Positions 49,027 through 56,924 of a stretch of DNA of 64,000 nt are shown in pieces. The translations under genes were made by a program, and so were the position numbers. The DNA is taken from the NCBI RefSeq assembly GCF_007833165.1, contig NZ_VOBQ01000002.1:371661-435660 (forward strand). The letters run 5' to 3'. Origin of the DNA: Caenimonas sedimenti. Its GTDB lineage: Bacteria > Pseudomonadota > Gammaproteobacteria > Burkholderiales > Burkholderiaceae_C. A model generated the notes under the pieces. That model saw nothing but the letters and a program-made list of their open reading frames with translations, was not told the DNA's origin and ran no database searches. The stretch's first letter is position 1; every line of letters begins with the position of its first letter.

Positions 49027-49980
49027 GTGAACAAAACCGGGTATTTCACGCACGCCGATTGCAGGCGCCATGACATGGGCCGCGGCCACCCCGAGTGCCC
49101 GGAACGCCTCGATGCGATCGACGACCGCTTGCTTGCCAGCGGCGTCGCCGACGCCCTGGAGCACCGCGAGGCGCCGCTCGCGGGCCTGACCCAGCTCGAA
49201 TTGGCCCACGACCGCCTGCACGTGGCCGCCATGCGCGGGCTGGCCCAGGACCTGCGCGAGCAGGAAGACGCCGGCGGCTCCGACCACATCTACATCGACC
49301 CCGACACGGCCATGAACCGGCACAGCTGGGACGCCGCCCTGCGTGCCGCCGGGGCCGCCCTGGCAGCCACCGATGCCGTGATCGCCGGGGAGCTGGAAAA
49401 CGCCTTCTGCGCCGTGCGCCCGCCGGGCCACCACGCGTGCCGCGATCACGCCATGGGCTTCTGCATCTTCAACAACGTGGCCGTCGCGGCCCGTTACGCG
49501 CTGGAGCGGCACGGGCTCGAACGGGTCGCCGTGGTCGATTTCGACGTTCACCACGGCAATGGCACCGAGGACATCCTGGCCGGCGACGAGCGGGTGCTGA
49601 TGGTGAGTTTCTTCCAGCACCCGTTCTATCCGCACACCGGCGCCGGTTCGCAAGCGAAGAACATGGTCAACCTGCCGGTGCCCGCTTACACGCGGGGCCC
49701 GGCGGTGCGCGAACTCGTGGAGTACGGCTGGCTGCCCCGGCTGGAGGCGTTCAAGCCGCAGATGATCTTCATCAGCGCCGGCTTCGACGCGCACCGCGAA
49801 GACGATCTCGGCCAGATGGGCCTGGTCGAGGCGGACTACGCCTGGATCACGGCCCAGATCCGCCAGGTCGCCAAGCGCCACGCGCAAGGACGCATCGTGT
49901 CCTGCCTGGAGGGCGGCTACAACCTCGATGCGCTGGGGCGAAGCGTCGAAGCCCACGTGCGCGTACTGGCGGACCTGTAG
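49027..49980 (+). CDS. Histone-deacetylase-family (acetoin utilisation/APAH-like) deacetylase
   Basis: A 317-residue zinc-dependent deacetylase of the class II HDAC / acetylpolyamine amidohydrolase superfamily. The tandem catalytic His pair is RPPGHHAC, the zinc ligands are Asp and His of VVDFDVHHGNGTED and the Asp of SAGFDAHREDDLG, and the family EGGYN follows. The start is taken as GTG at 49027, with CAGG eight bases upstream; TTG at 49021 is possible. Enoyl-CoA hydratase begins 11 bases after the stop. The substrate (protein, polyamine or other amide) is unknown. Confidence 0.92.
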   Translation: MNKTGYFTHADCRRHDMGRGHPECPERLDAIDDRLLASGVADALEHREAPLAGLTQLELAHDRLHVAAMRGLAQDLREQEDAGGSDHIYIDPDTAMNRHSWDAALRAAGAALAATDAVIAGELENAFCAVRPPGHHACRDHAMGFCIFNNVAVAARYALERHGLERVAVVDFDVHHGNGTEDILAGDERVLMVSFFQHPFYPHTGAGSQAKNMVNLPVPAYTRGPAVRELVEYGWLPRLEAFKPQMIFISAGFDAHREDDLGQMGLVEADYAWITAQIRQVAKRHAQGRIVSCLEGGYNLDALGRSVEAHVRVLADL

Positions 49981-49990
49981 AGGCGACGGC

Positions 49991-50764
49991 GTGGACCAAC
50001 CACTGATCGTCGAAAGGGATGGCCGCGGCGTCGTCCGGTTCACGCTGAACCGGCCGGCCAGCTTCAACGCGCTGTCCGAAGAGATGCTGGCCGCGCTGCA
50101 GTCGGCCCTGGACGCTGTCGCGGCCGACGAGGGCGCGCGCGTGGTGGTGCTGGGCGCGCAAGGCAAGGCCTTCAGCGCGGGGCACCACCTGAAGGAAATG
50201 ATCGCCCACCCCTCGCTGGACTACTACCAGCGGCTCTTCGCGCAGTGCAGCCGCATGATGCTGGCCATCCAGAAGCTGCCGGTGCCGGTGATCGCGCGCG
50301 TGCAGGGCCTGGCAACCGCCGCGGGCTGCCAGCTGGTGGCGCAATGCGACCTGGCCGTGGCCTCCACCGACGCCAGTTTCGCGGTGAGCGGCGTGAACTT
50401 CGGCCTGTTCTGCTCCACCCCCAGCGTGCCGCTGCTGCGCAACGTGCCGGCCAAGCAGGCGATGGAGATGCTCGTCACCGGCGATTTCATCGATGCGGGC
50501 GAAGCCGCGCGGCGCGGGCTGGTGAACCACGCGGTACCTCCGGCGGAACTCGACGCACGGATCGACCAGCTCGTCGCCAGCATCCTGGCGAAGCCGCGCG
50601 TGGCGCTGGCCATGGGCAAGGAACTCTTCTACCGCCAGCGCGAGATGGGCCTGGAGGCGGCGTACCAGCTGGCCGGCCAGACCATGGCCGCGAACATGAT
50701 GGACGGCTGCGCGCTGGAAGGCGTGACCGCCTTCACCCAGAAGCGGAAGCCCGGCTGGGCATGA
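49991..50764 (+). CDS. Enoyl-CoA hydratase/isomerase family protein
   Basis: A 257-residue crotonase-superfamily enzyme of acyl-CoA metabolism. The oxyanion-hole blocks are GKAFSAGHHLKEM (residues ~58-70) and LATAAGCQLVAQCDLAVAS (~105-123). The crotonase catalytic Glu positions are not both present: GCQLVAQ stands where G-G-G-x-E-L is usual, suggesting a variant hydratase, isomerase or other crotonase. The start is GTG at 49991. The stop overlaps the MscS ATG (ATGA). Confidence 0.87.
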   Translation: MDQPLIVERDGRGVVRFTLNRPASFNALSEEMLAALQSALDAVAADEGARVVVLGAQGKAFSAGHHLKEMIAHPSLDYYQRLFAQCSRMMLAIQKLPVPVIARVQGLATAAGCQLVAQCDLAVASTDASFAVSGVNFGLFCSTPSVPLLRNVPAKQAMEMLVTGDFIDAGEAARRGLVNHAVPPAELDARIDQLVASILAKPRVALAMGKELFYRQREMGLEAAYQLAGQTMAANMMDGCALEGVTAFTQKRKPGWA

Positions 50765-52053
50765 TCCCGCTGGAGAAGCTGCTGCGCGAGCTGGGGCACG
50801 AGGCCCTGAGCTGGGAATTCGCCGTGCTGGTCTTGTGCCTGGCGGCCGCCTACGGGATCTGCTGGGCGGTCGGCCGGCGTGCGTCTTCCCGGGATTCCAT
50901 CTGGTTCGGCCGCGCCATCGTCGACGGCGTGCTGTTTCCGCTGTTGGCGTTGGCCCTGGTGTATTCCAGCCGGCTGGGCCTGCAGCAGTTCCAGAAGGTG
51001 CCGCTGCTGCGCATCGCCGTGCCGGTGCTGATTTCGCTGGCGGGCATCCGCTTGCTTGCGCGCGTGTTCACGGTGGCGTTCCCGCACTCCTCGCTGGCGC
51101 GGCTGGTGGAGCGGCTCTTCTCCTGGCTGGCCTGGGGCGCGGCCGTGCTGTGGATCCTGGGCTTGCTGCCAATGGTGATGGATGAAATGGAGTCCATCCA
51201 GTTCGCCTTCGGCAAGTCCAAGCTGAGCTTGCTGAGCCTGGTGCAGGGTGTGCTTTCCTCCGGCGTGGTGCTGGTGCTGGCGCTCTGGATTTCCGCGACG
51301 GTGGAGCGCAACGTGCTGCGCGACTCCGTGTCCGACCTGTCGCTGCGCAAGGTGGCGGCCAACGCCATCCGCGCCGTTCTGCTGCTGGTCGGCTTCCTGT
51401 TCGCGCTGTCGGCGGTGGGCGTGGACCTGACCGCGCTGTCGGTGCTGGGCGGCGCCCTGGGCGTCGGCCTGGGCTTCGGCCTGCAGAAGCTCGCCGCCAA
51501 CTACGTGAGCGGCTTCGTCATCCTGTTCGAGCGCTCGCTGCGCATCGGCGACACGGTGCGCGTGGACAACTTCGAGGGCATCGTCGTGGACATCAAGACG
51601 CGCTACACGCTGATCCGCTCGCTGAACGGCCGCGAGTCCGTGGTGCCCAACGAGATGCTCATCACCCAGCGGATCGAGAATCTCTCGCTGGCCGACCCAA
51701 AGGTGCTGCTCACCACCGACGTGACGGTCGGCTACGACGCGGACGTCGAACAGGTGGAGCGCATCCTGCTCGAGGCGGCCCGCGACGTGCCCCGGGTGAT
51801 CGCCGAGCCGGAATGCGCGGTCCGCCTCACGCGCTTCGGCGCCGACGGCCTCGAGTTCTCGGTGCAGTTCTGGATCGCCGACCCGCAGAACGGCCAGGGC
51901 GCCGTCAAGTCCGACGTCAACCGGCGCATCCTGAAGGCCTTGCGCGAGGCCGGCATCGACATCCCCTTCCCGCAGCGCGTGCTGCACATGCAGCCCGCGC
52001 CGGCCGCGGCCGGCCCCCCCGCTACTTCATCAGCGACGGCAGCCACAGGCTGA
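50761..52053 (+). CDS. Mechanosensitive ion channel, MscS family
   Basis: A 430-residue inner-membrane tension-gated channel. Five or six membrane segments precede the MscS core: the pore helix with small residues LSVLGGALGVGLGFGLQKLAANYVSG, the beta domain GDTVRVDNFEGIVVDIKTRYTLI, and the cytoplasmic alpha-beta domain ending VNRRILKALREAGIDIPFPQRVLH. It protects cells from bursting after hypo-osmotic shock. The 3' end overlaps the convergent TRAP permease gene by 32 bases. Confidence 0.94.
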   Translation: MIPLEKLLRELGHEALSWEFAVLVLCLAAAYGICWAVGRRASSRDSIWFGRAIVDGVLFPLLALALVYSSRLGLQQFQKVPLLRIAVPVLISLAGIRLLARVFTVAFPHSSLARLVERLFSWLAWGAAVLWILGLLPMVMDEMESIQFAFGKSKLSLLSLVQGVLSSGVVLVLALWISATVERNVLRDSVSDLSLRKVAANAIRAVLLLVGFLFALSAVGVDLTALSVLGGALGVGLGFGLQKLAANYVSGFVILFERSLRIGDTVRVDNFEGIVVDIKTRYTLIRSLNGRESVVPNEMLITQRIENLSLADPKVLLTTDVTVGYDADVEQVERILLEAARDVPRVIAEPECAVRLTRFGADGLEFSVQFWIADPQNGQGAVKSDVNRRILKALREAGIDIPFPQRVLHMQPAPAAAGPPATSSATAATG

Positions 52054-53314
52054 GCTGCGGGAAGGCGATCAGCAGCCCCAGCATCATCACCAGCACCAGC
52101 ACGAAGGGCCAGCAGCCCCGGAAGATCTGGCCCAGGCCGACCTCGGGGATCAGCGCGTTCAGCACGAACAGGTTCATGCCGACCGGCGGCGAGATCAGGC
52201 CGATCTGGACCACCATCACGATCAGCACGCCGAACCAGATGGGATCGAAGCCCAGGCTGGTGACGATGGGGAAGAAGAGCGGGATGGTGAGCAGCACCAT
52301 CGTCAGTTCTTCCATCACCGTGCCCAGGATCACGTAGATCCCCATCATCGCCACGATGATCATCGTGGGCGACAGGCCAGCGGTCGTGATCCACGCCTTG
52401 AGGTCGCCAGGCAAGGTCGTGAAGTTGACGAAGTTGGCGAAGATGGTCGCGGCGATCAGCAGCGTGAAGAGCATGGCCGTGGTGCGGGCCGATTCCACCA
52501 GGACGTCGAGCAGGATCTTCCAGCTGAGGCGCCGGCGCGCGAGCGCGAACAGGAAAGCGCCGAAGGCGCCGAAGCCCGCGCCCTCGGTGGCGGTGAACAG
52601 TCCGCCGTAGATGCCGCCCAGCACCACCACGACCAGCAACGCGACGCCCCAGATGCCGCGCAGTGCGCGCCAGCGATCGGGCCACGAAGTGCGTTCGCCG
52701 GGGGGGGCATGTTCGGGGTCGCGCGAGGTGATGATGACGATGCCCGCCATCAGCCCCAACGCGCTCAGGACGCCCGGGATCACGCCGGCCGCGAACAGCT
52801 TGCCGATGTTCGTCTCGGTGATGATCCCGTAGATCACCATGATGGTGGACGGCGGAATCATGATGCCCAGCGTGCCGCCGGCGGCCATGACGCCCGTGGA
52901 GAGGGCACCGCTGTAGCCCAGCTTCTTCATCGACGGGTATGCCACCTTGCTCATGGTGGCGGCGGTGGCGATGGACGAGCCGCAGATGGCGCCGAAGCCG
53001 GCGCACGCCGCCACCGTGGCATGGGCCAGGCCGCCGCGGAAATGGCCGATGAACGCATAAGCCGCCTGGAACAGCTCGTGCGCGAGCCCGGCGCGCGCCA
53101 CGAAGTTGCCCATCAGGATGAACAGCGGGATCACCGACAGCGTGTACGCGAAGCCGGTTTCGTAAACCACCTGCGCGGTGCTGGCCACCGCCGGGTTCCA
53201 GCCCCTGGTGAGGCCGATGCCGGCGATGCCGACCAGGCCCATGGCGAACGCGAGGGGCACCCGCATCAGTGCCAGCAGGAAGATGGCGCCGAAACCCAGC
53301 AGCGCCTCTGTCAT
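52022..53314 (-). CDS. dctM: TRAP transporter large permease subunit DctM
   Basis: A 430-residue inner-membrane protein with about twelve membrane segments, the sodium-coupled translocation subunit of a tripartite ATP-independent periplasmic transporter. Typical blocks include FGAICGSSIATAATMSKVAYPSMKKLGY, GTLGIMIPPST and LTRGWNPAV near the N-terminus. It overlaps the dctQ stop by four bases. Substrate is set by the binding protein, which gives no clear clue here. Confidence 0.94.
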   Translation of the reverse strand: MTEALLGFGAIFLLALMRVPLAFAMGLVGIAGIGLTRGWNPAVASTAQVVYETGFAYTLSVIPLFILMGNFVARAGLAHELFQAAYAFIGHFRGGLAHATVAACAGFGAICGSSIATAATMSKVAYPSMKKLGYSGALSTGVMAAGGTLGIMIPPSTIMVIYGIITETNIGKLFAAGVIPGVLSALGLMAGIVIITSRDPEHAPPGERTSWPDRWRALRGIWGVALLVVVVLGGIYGGLFTATEGAGFGAFGAFLFALARRRLSWKILLDVLVESARTTAMLFTLLIAATIFANFVNFTTLPGDLKAWITTAGLSPTMIIVAMMGIYVILGTVMEELTMVLLTIPLFFPIVTSLGFDPIWFGVLIVMVVQIGLISPPVGMNLFVLNALIPEVGLGQIFRGCWPFVLVLVMMLGLLIAFPQLSLWLPSLMK

Positions 53315-53796
53315 AACGCCACCCCTTCACCTTCCATCCGCTGCGCCGGCGGCTGCGCGACCAGGAACAGGTGGATCACGGCCGTCGCCGCGCAGAGCAC
53401 GCTCATGCCGTAGAGGAAGGGCGCCTTCAGGATCTTGAGCTGCGCGGTGGTCTCACCGTTCTGCAGGAACTGCCCGGCGGAGCCCCACATCACGTAGGCC
53501 AGGCCGAACAGCGCGGCGGCACACAGCACATGCACCAGCACGGCCTGCAGCCTGCGCAGCCACAGCGGCAGGAAGGGGTCGAGCGAGTCGAATTCCACGT
53601 GCTCGCCGCGTTCCGACACCAGGGGCAGCGCCCCGAAGATCACCACGACCATCAGCAGCTCGGTGAGTTCCAGCGATCCGGGGATGGAGTTGCTCAGGAA
53701 CTTGCGGCCCAGCACGTCGAAGAACGTGAGCGCCATGATGGCGAACAGCGCGGTGCCGGCCAGCAGGCCGCACAGCAGCTCCAGGATTTTCTTCAT
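53311..53796 (-). CDS. dctQ: TRAP transporter small permease subunit DctQ
   Basis: A 161-residue inner-membrane protein with four membrane segments, the small permease partner of DctM. The usual pattern of a hydrophobic N-terminus, ALTFFDVLGRKFL and VSERGEHVEFD blocks is visible. It begins 84 bases after dctP, beyond a terminator, and overlaps dctM by four bases. Confidence 0.92.
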   Translation of the reverse strand: MKKILELLCGLLAGTALFAIMALTFFDVLGRKFLSNSIPGSLELTELLMVVVIFGALPLVSERGEHVEFDSLDPFLPLWLRRLQAVLVHVLCAAALFGLAYVMWGSAGQFLQNGETTAQLKILKAPFLYGMSVLCAATAVIHLFLVAQPPAQRMEGEGVAL

Positions 53797-53823
53797 TGTT
53801 GGAATTTTCCGTTCAGGGCGCGC

Positions 53824-53863
53824 AAAAAAGGCGGCGCCCCGGAGTCCCCGGGGTGCCGCCTTT
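53824..53863 (-). terminator. Strong terminator between dctP and dctQ
   Basis: Nine base pairs AAAGGCGGC/GCCGCCTTT, a G-T pair and six inner GC pairs around an AGTCC loop give a 16-pair stem. On the minus strand it is followed by six T residues. It sits between the dctP stop and the dctQ start and should limit read-through into the permease genes. Confidence 0.9.
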
Positions 53864-53880
53864 GTACCAGAGCCCGCGGA

Positions 53881-54897
53881 TTACTTCGACGCCTTGGCGA
53901 TCTCGCTGCGGAATTCGGCCAGCACCTTGGCGGCGTCCTTCAGGCCCTTGGCCTCCGCGTCCTTCGCCCACTTGGCTTCGAGCTGCGAGGTCTTGGACTT
54001 CACGTCGGCCACGAACTTGGCGTCGGCCTTGACGATCTGCACGTTGTTGGCCTGCATGAGGGCGATGCCGCGGCGGTCCACCTTGTCCCAGTTGCGGCCC
54101 ATGATGCGGGCGGCGACTTCGCCCGAGGCGTCGTCCACGGCCTTCTTCTCGTCAGGCGTCAGCTTGTTGTACTTGTCGGGGTTCATCATGAAGACGAAGC
54201 TGGTGTTGTACAGGCCGCCCGGGAACATGGTGGCGTGCTTGACGAGCTTGTCGATCTTGAACGATTCCGTGGACTCGGCGGGGAACAAGGTGCCGTCCAT
54301 GACGCCGCCGGACAGCAGCTCATAGGAATCCGGCGCCGGCTTGAGCGTGACGTTCATGCCGAGCGTCTTGGTGATCTCGTTGACCATGCCACCGCCCACG
54401 CGCCATTTCAGGCCCTGCAGGTCTTCCACCTTGGTCACGGGCTTCTTCGTGTTGAAGACGATGCCCGGGCCGTGCGTGAAGAACGCCAGGACCTTGATGC
54501 CCTGGTGCTCCTGCACGAACTGCGGGTACTTCATGGCCACCTTGTTGAAGGCGACCGACAGGGGTTCGGAGGTGTCGCCGAGGAAGGGGAACTCGGCCAT
54601 CTGCGTGAACACGAAACGGCCGGGCGTGTAGCCGTGCACGGTGAACGAGACGTCCGCCAGGCCGTTCTTCACCGCGTCGTAGGTGCCGGGCGGCGCCGCC
54701 ACGGCGCGCGGCAGCTGGTTGCACTTGATCTTGCCGCCGGAGTTCTTGGACACCAGCTCGCACCATTCGCCCTGGGCGATGGTGAGCGCGTGGGTGGGCG
54801 GAACCCAGCTGGACAGGGTGAGCGTGGTCTGGGCGGCGGCCGGCAGCGCGGCACAGCAGGCGGCGACGGCGGCGAGGGAGACGAGTTGGCGTTTCAT
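53881..54897 (-). CDS. dctP: TRAP transporter substrate-binding protein DctP
   Basis: A 338-residue periplasmic solute-binding protein. A signal peptide ends at PAAAQTTLTLSSW. Family blocks are GTYDAVKNGLADVSFTVHGYTPGRF, TKVEDLQGLKWRV and the C-terminal FRSEIAKASK; the conserved Arg in LKWRV normally pairs with a substrate carboxylate. Members bind organic acids, keto acids or related molecules. The start MKRQLVSLAAV at 54897 gives a clean signal peptide. It is divergent from etfB with 280 bases between starts. A strong terminator follows it. Confidence 0.94.
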   Translation of the reverse strand: MKRQLVSLAAVAACCAALPAAAQTTLTLSSWVPPTHALTIAQGEWCELVSKNSGGKIKCNQLPRAVAAPPGTYDAVKNGLADVSFTVHGYTPGRFVFTQMAEFPFLGDTSEPLSVAFNKVAMKYPQFVQEHQGIKVLAFFTHGPGIVFNTKKPVTKVEDLQGLKWRVGGGMVNEITKTLGMNVTLKPAPDSYELLSGGVMDGTLFPAESTESFKIDKLVKHATMFPGGLYNTSFVFMMNPDKYNKLTPDEKKAVDDASGEVAARIMGRNWDKVDRRGIALMQANNVQIVKADAKFVADVKSKTSQLEAKWAKDAEAKGLKDAAKVLAEFRSEIAKASK

Positions 54898-55056
54898 GCG
54901 GAAGGAACTCCTGATTGCAGTGCGACAGACTGTAAGCCGGGGCGCCTGCCGCACCGGTCCTGACTTACCCGGATTCACCGACCGTGCGTTCGGCAAATTG
55001 TCGGGCGCAGGACAGTTGCCTGGTGATGCGGCTCTAAAACCAGCTGCCGTGCCGCC

Positions 55057-55062
55057 TATAAT
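55057..55062 (+). promoter_or_regulatory. etfB promoter -10 element
   Basis: A perfect TATAAT sits 115 bases before the etfB ATG and two bases before the AT-rich palindrome at 55064-55087. No strong -35 hexamer is visible 16-18 bases upstream, which suggests dependence on an activator or a long leader. Confidence 0.5.
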
Positions 55063-55063
55063 C

Positions 55064-55087
55064 AAAAAAGAACGATCGTTCGTTTTT
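55064..55087. promoter_or_regulatory. Palindromic operator upstream of etfBA (TetR-type candidate)
   Basis: The core GAACGATCGTTC (55070-55081) is a perfect 12-base palindrome flanked by A-runs and T-runs. It lies immediately downstream of the TATAAT, where a repressor would block transcription. Its form resembles operators of TetR-type fatty-acid regulators reported by comparative genomics in betaproteobacteria (FadP/PsrA class). No TetR gene lies in the window. Confidence 0.6.
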
Positions 55088-55134
55088 GTCGGCATCGCGA
55101 CAAATGCGCAGGCCGATGCCGAATAGAATTCCAG

Positions 55135-55150
55135 TTTACGTCAACGTCAA
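55135..55150 (+). promoter_or_regulatory. LiuR-like (MerR-type) site upstream of etfB
   Basis: TTTACGTCAACGTCAA reads on the other strand as TTGACGTTGACGTAAA, close to the published general form of LiuR sites (TTTACGTTAACGTAAA-like) that control branched-chain amino-acid and acyl-CoA oxidation genes. It lies 27 bases before the etfB ATG. The match is by eye; the factor is not encoded here. Confidence 0.5.
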
Positions 55151-55177
55151 TTCGAGCACTATCTAGGAGCGCGTCAG

Positions 55178-55927
55178 ATGAAGGTCCTGGTCCCGGTCAA
55201 GCGGGTGGTCGACTACAACGTGAAAGTCCGGGTCAAGTCGGACAACACGGGTGTGGACATCGCCAATGTCAAGATGAGCATGAACCCCTTCGACGAGATC
55301 GCCGTCGAGGAGGCCGTCCGCCTGAAGGAAAAGGGCGTGGCCACCGAGGTCATCGCCGTCTCCTGCGGCGTCACCCAATGCCAGGAAACCCTGCGCACCG
55401 CCATGGCCATCGGCGCCGATCGCGCCATCCTGGTGGAAACCACCGAGGAACTGCAGCCGTTGGCCGTGGCCAAGTTGCTGAAGGCCCTGTTCGACAAGGA
55501 ACAGCCGGGCCTGGTCATCCTGGGCAAGCAGGCGATCGACGACGACGCCAACCAGACCGGCCAGATGCTGGCCGCCCTGGCCGACCTGCCGCAGGCGACC
55601 TTCGCTTCGAAGGTGGAAGTGGCTGACGGCAAAGCCAAGGTCACGCGTGAAGTCGATGGCGGCCTGGAGACGCTGTCGATCTCCATTCCCGCGGTCATCA
55701 CCACCGACCTGCGCCTGAACGAGCCGCGCTACGTGACGCTGCCCAACATCATGAAGGCGAAGAAGAAGCAGCTGGACATCGTCAAGCCCGAGGACCTGGG
55801 CGTGGACGTGAAGCCGCGCCTGAAGACGCTGAAAGTGACCGAGCCGCCGAAGCGCAGCGCCGGCGTGAAGGTGCCCGATGTCGCCACGCTGGTGGCCAAA
55901 CTGAAGACCGAAGCGAAAGTGATCTGA
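55178..55927 (+). CDS. etfB: Electron transfer flavoprotein subunit beta
   Basis: The AMP-binding subunit of the FAD-containing electron transfer flavoprotein, which carries electrons from acyl-CoA dehydrogenases to the quinone pool. The 249 residues include [19 protein letters not shown], the [21 protein letters not shown] block and the ETF-beta recognition-loop region around [14 protein letters not shown]. Length is normal. The start has a TAGGAG ribosome site. etfA begins one base after its stop. Confidence 0.97.
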   Translation: MKVLVPVKRVVDYNVKVRVKSDNTGVDIANVKMSMNPFDEIAVEEAVRLKEKGVATEVIAVSCGVTQCQETLRTAMAIGADRAILVETTEELQPLAVAKLLKALFDKEQPGLVILGKQAIDDDANQTGQMLAALADLPQATFASKVEVADGKAKVTREVDGGLETLSISIPAVITTDLRLNEPRYVTLPNIMKAKKKQLDIVKPEDLGVDVKPRLKTLKVTEPPKRSAGVKVPDVATLVAKLKTEAKVI

Positions 55928-55928
55928 A

Positions 55929-56861
55929 ATGGCTTCCCTTGTCATTGCCGAACACGACAACGCCAGCATCAAGCCGGCCACCCTCAACACCGTCACCGCA
56001 GCTGCGCAATGTGGCGGCGACGTCCACGTGCTCGTGGCCGGCGCCAACGCGGCGGAGGCGGCCAAGGCCGCCGGCCAGATCGCCGGCGTCAGCAAGGTGA
56101 TCCACGCCGACGGCGCGCACTTCGAGCACGGCCTGGCCGAGAACATGGCGGCGCAGGTGCTCGCCATCGCCTCGAACTACAGCCACATCCTGTTCCCGGC
56201 CACCGCCAGCGGCAAGAACATCGCCCCACGCGTGGCCGCCAAGCTGGATGTCGCGCAGATCAGCGACATCATCAAAGTCGATGGTCCCAAGACTTTCGAG
56301 AGGCCGATCTACGCCGGCAACGCGATTGCCACCGTGGAAAGCAGCGACGCCACGATGGTGATCACGGTGCGTACCACGGCGTTCGATCCCGCGGCTGCGA
56401 CGGGCGGCAGCGGCGCGGTGGAATCCGCGAGCGGCGTGGCCGATTCGGGCAAGGCGACCTTCCTCGGTTCGGAAATCGCCAAGAACGACCGGCCCGAACT
56501 CACCGCGGCCAAGATCATCGTGTCCGGTGGCCGCGCCATGGGCTCGAGCGAGAAGTTCAACGAAGTGCTGACGCCGCTGGCCGACAAGCTGGGCGCGGCT
56601 CTGGGCGCTTCGCGCGCCGCGGTCGATGCCGGCTACGCACCGAACGACTGGCAGGTTGGCCAGACCGGCAAGATCGTCGCGCCGCAGCTGTACATCGCCT
56701 GCGGCATCTCCGGCGCCATCCAGCACCTGGCCGGCATGAAGGACTCCAAGGTGATCGTCGCGATCAACAAGGACCCGGAGGCGCCGATCTTCAGCGTGGC
56801 GGATTACGGGCTGGAAGCGGATCTGTTCACGGCGGTGCCGGAACTGATCTCTCAGCTCTAA
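55929..56861 (+). CDS. etfA: Electron transfer flavoprotein subunit alpha
   Basis: The FAD-binding subunit of electron transfer flavoprotein, 310 residues. The C-terminal FAD domain is identified by [44 protein letters not shown] and [16 protein letters not shown]. It forms an operon with etfB (one base between). A strong hairpin follows before the acyl-CoA dehydrogenase gene. Confidence 0.97.
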   Translation: MASLVIAEHDNASIKPATLNTVTAAAQCGGDVHVLVAGANAAEAAKAAGQIAGVSKVIHADGAHFEHGLAENMAAQVLAIASNYSHILFPATASGKNIAPRVAAKLDVAQISDIIKVDGPKTFERPIYAGNAIATVESSDATMVITVRTTAFDPAAATGGSGAVESASGVADSGKATFLGSEIAKNDRPELTAAKIIVSGGRAMGSSEKFNEVLTPLADKLGAALGASRAAVDAGYAPNDWQVGQTGKIVAPQLYIACGISGAIQHLAGMKDSKVIVAINKDPEAPIFSVADYGLEADLFTAVPELISQL

Positions 56862-56875
56862 GCGCCAAACCAAGG

Positions 56876-56900
56876 ACAAGGCCTCCGCTGGAGGCCTTGT
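56876..56900 (+). terminator. Hairpin after etfA
   Basis: A perfect 11-base stem ACAAGGCCTCC/GGAGGCCTTGT with a GCT loop lies 15 bases after the etfA stop and 25 bases before the dehydrogenase ATG. The T-run is short (TTT), so partial read-through is likely. Confidence 0.65.
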
Positions 56901-56924
56901 TTCCGCCCGTTCCGGAGACAAGAC

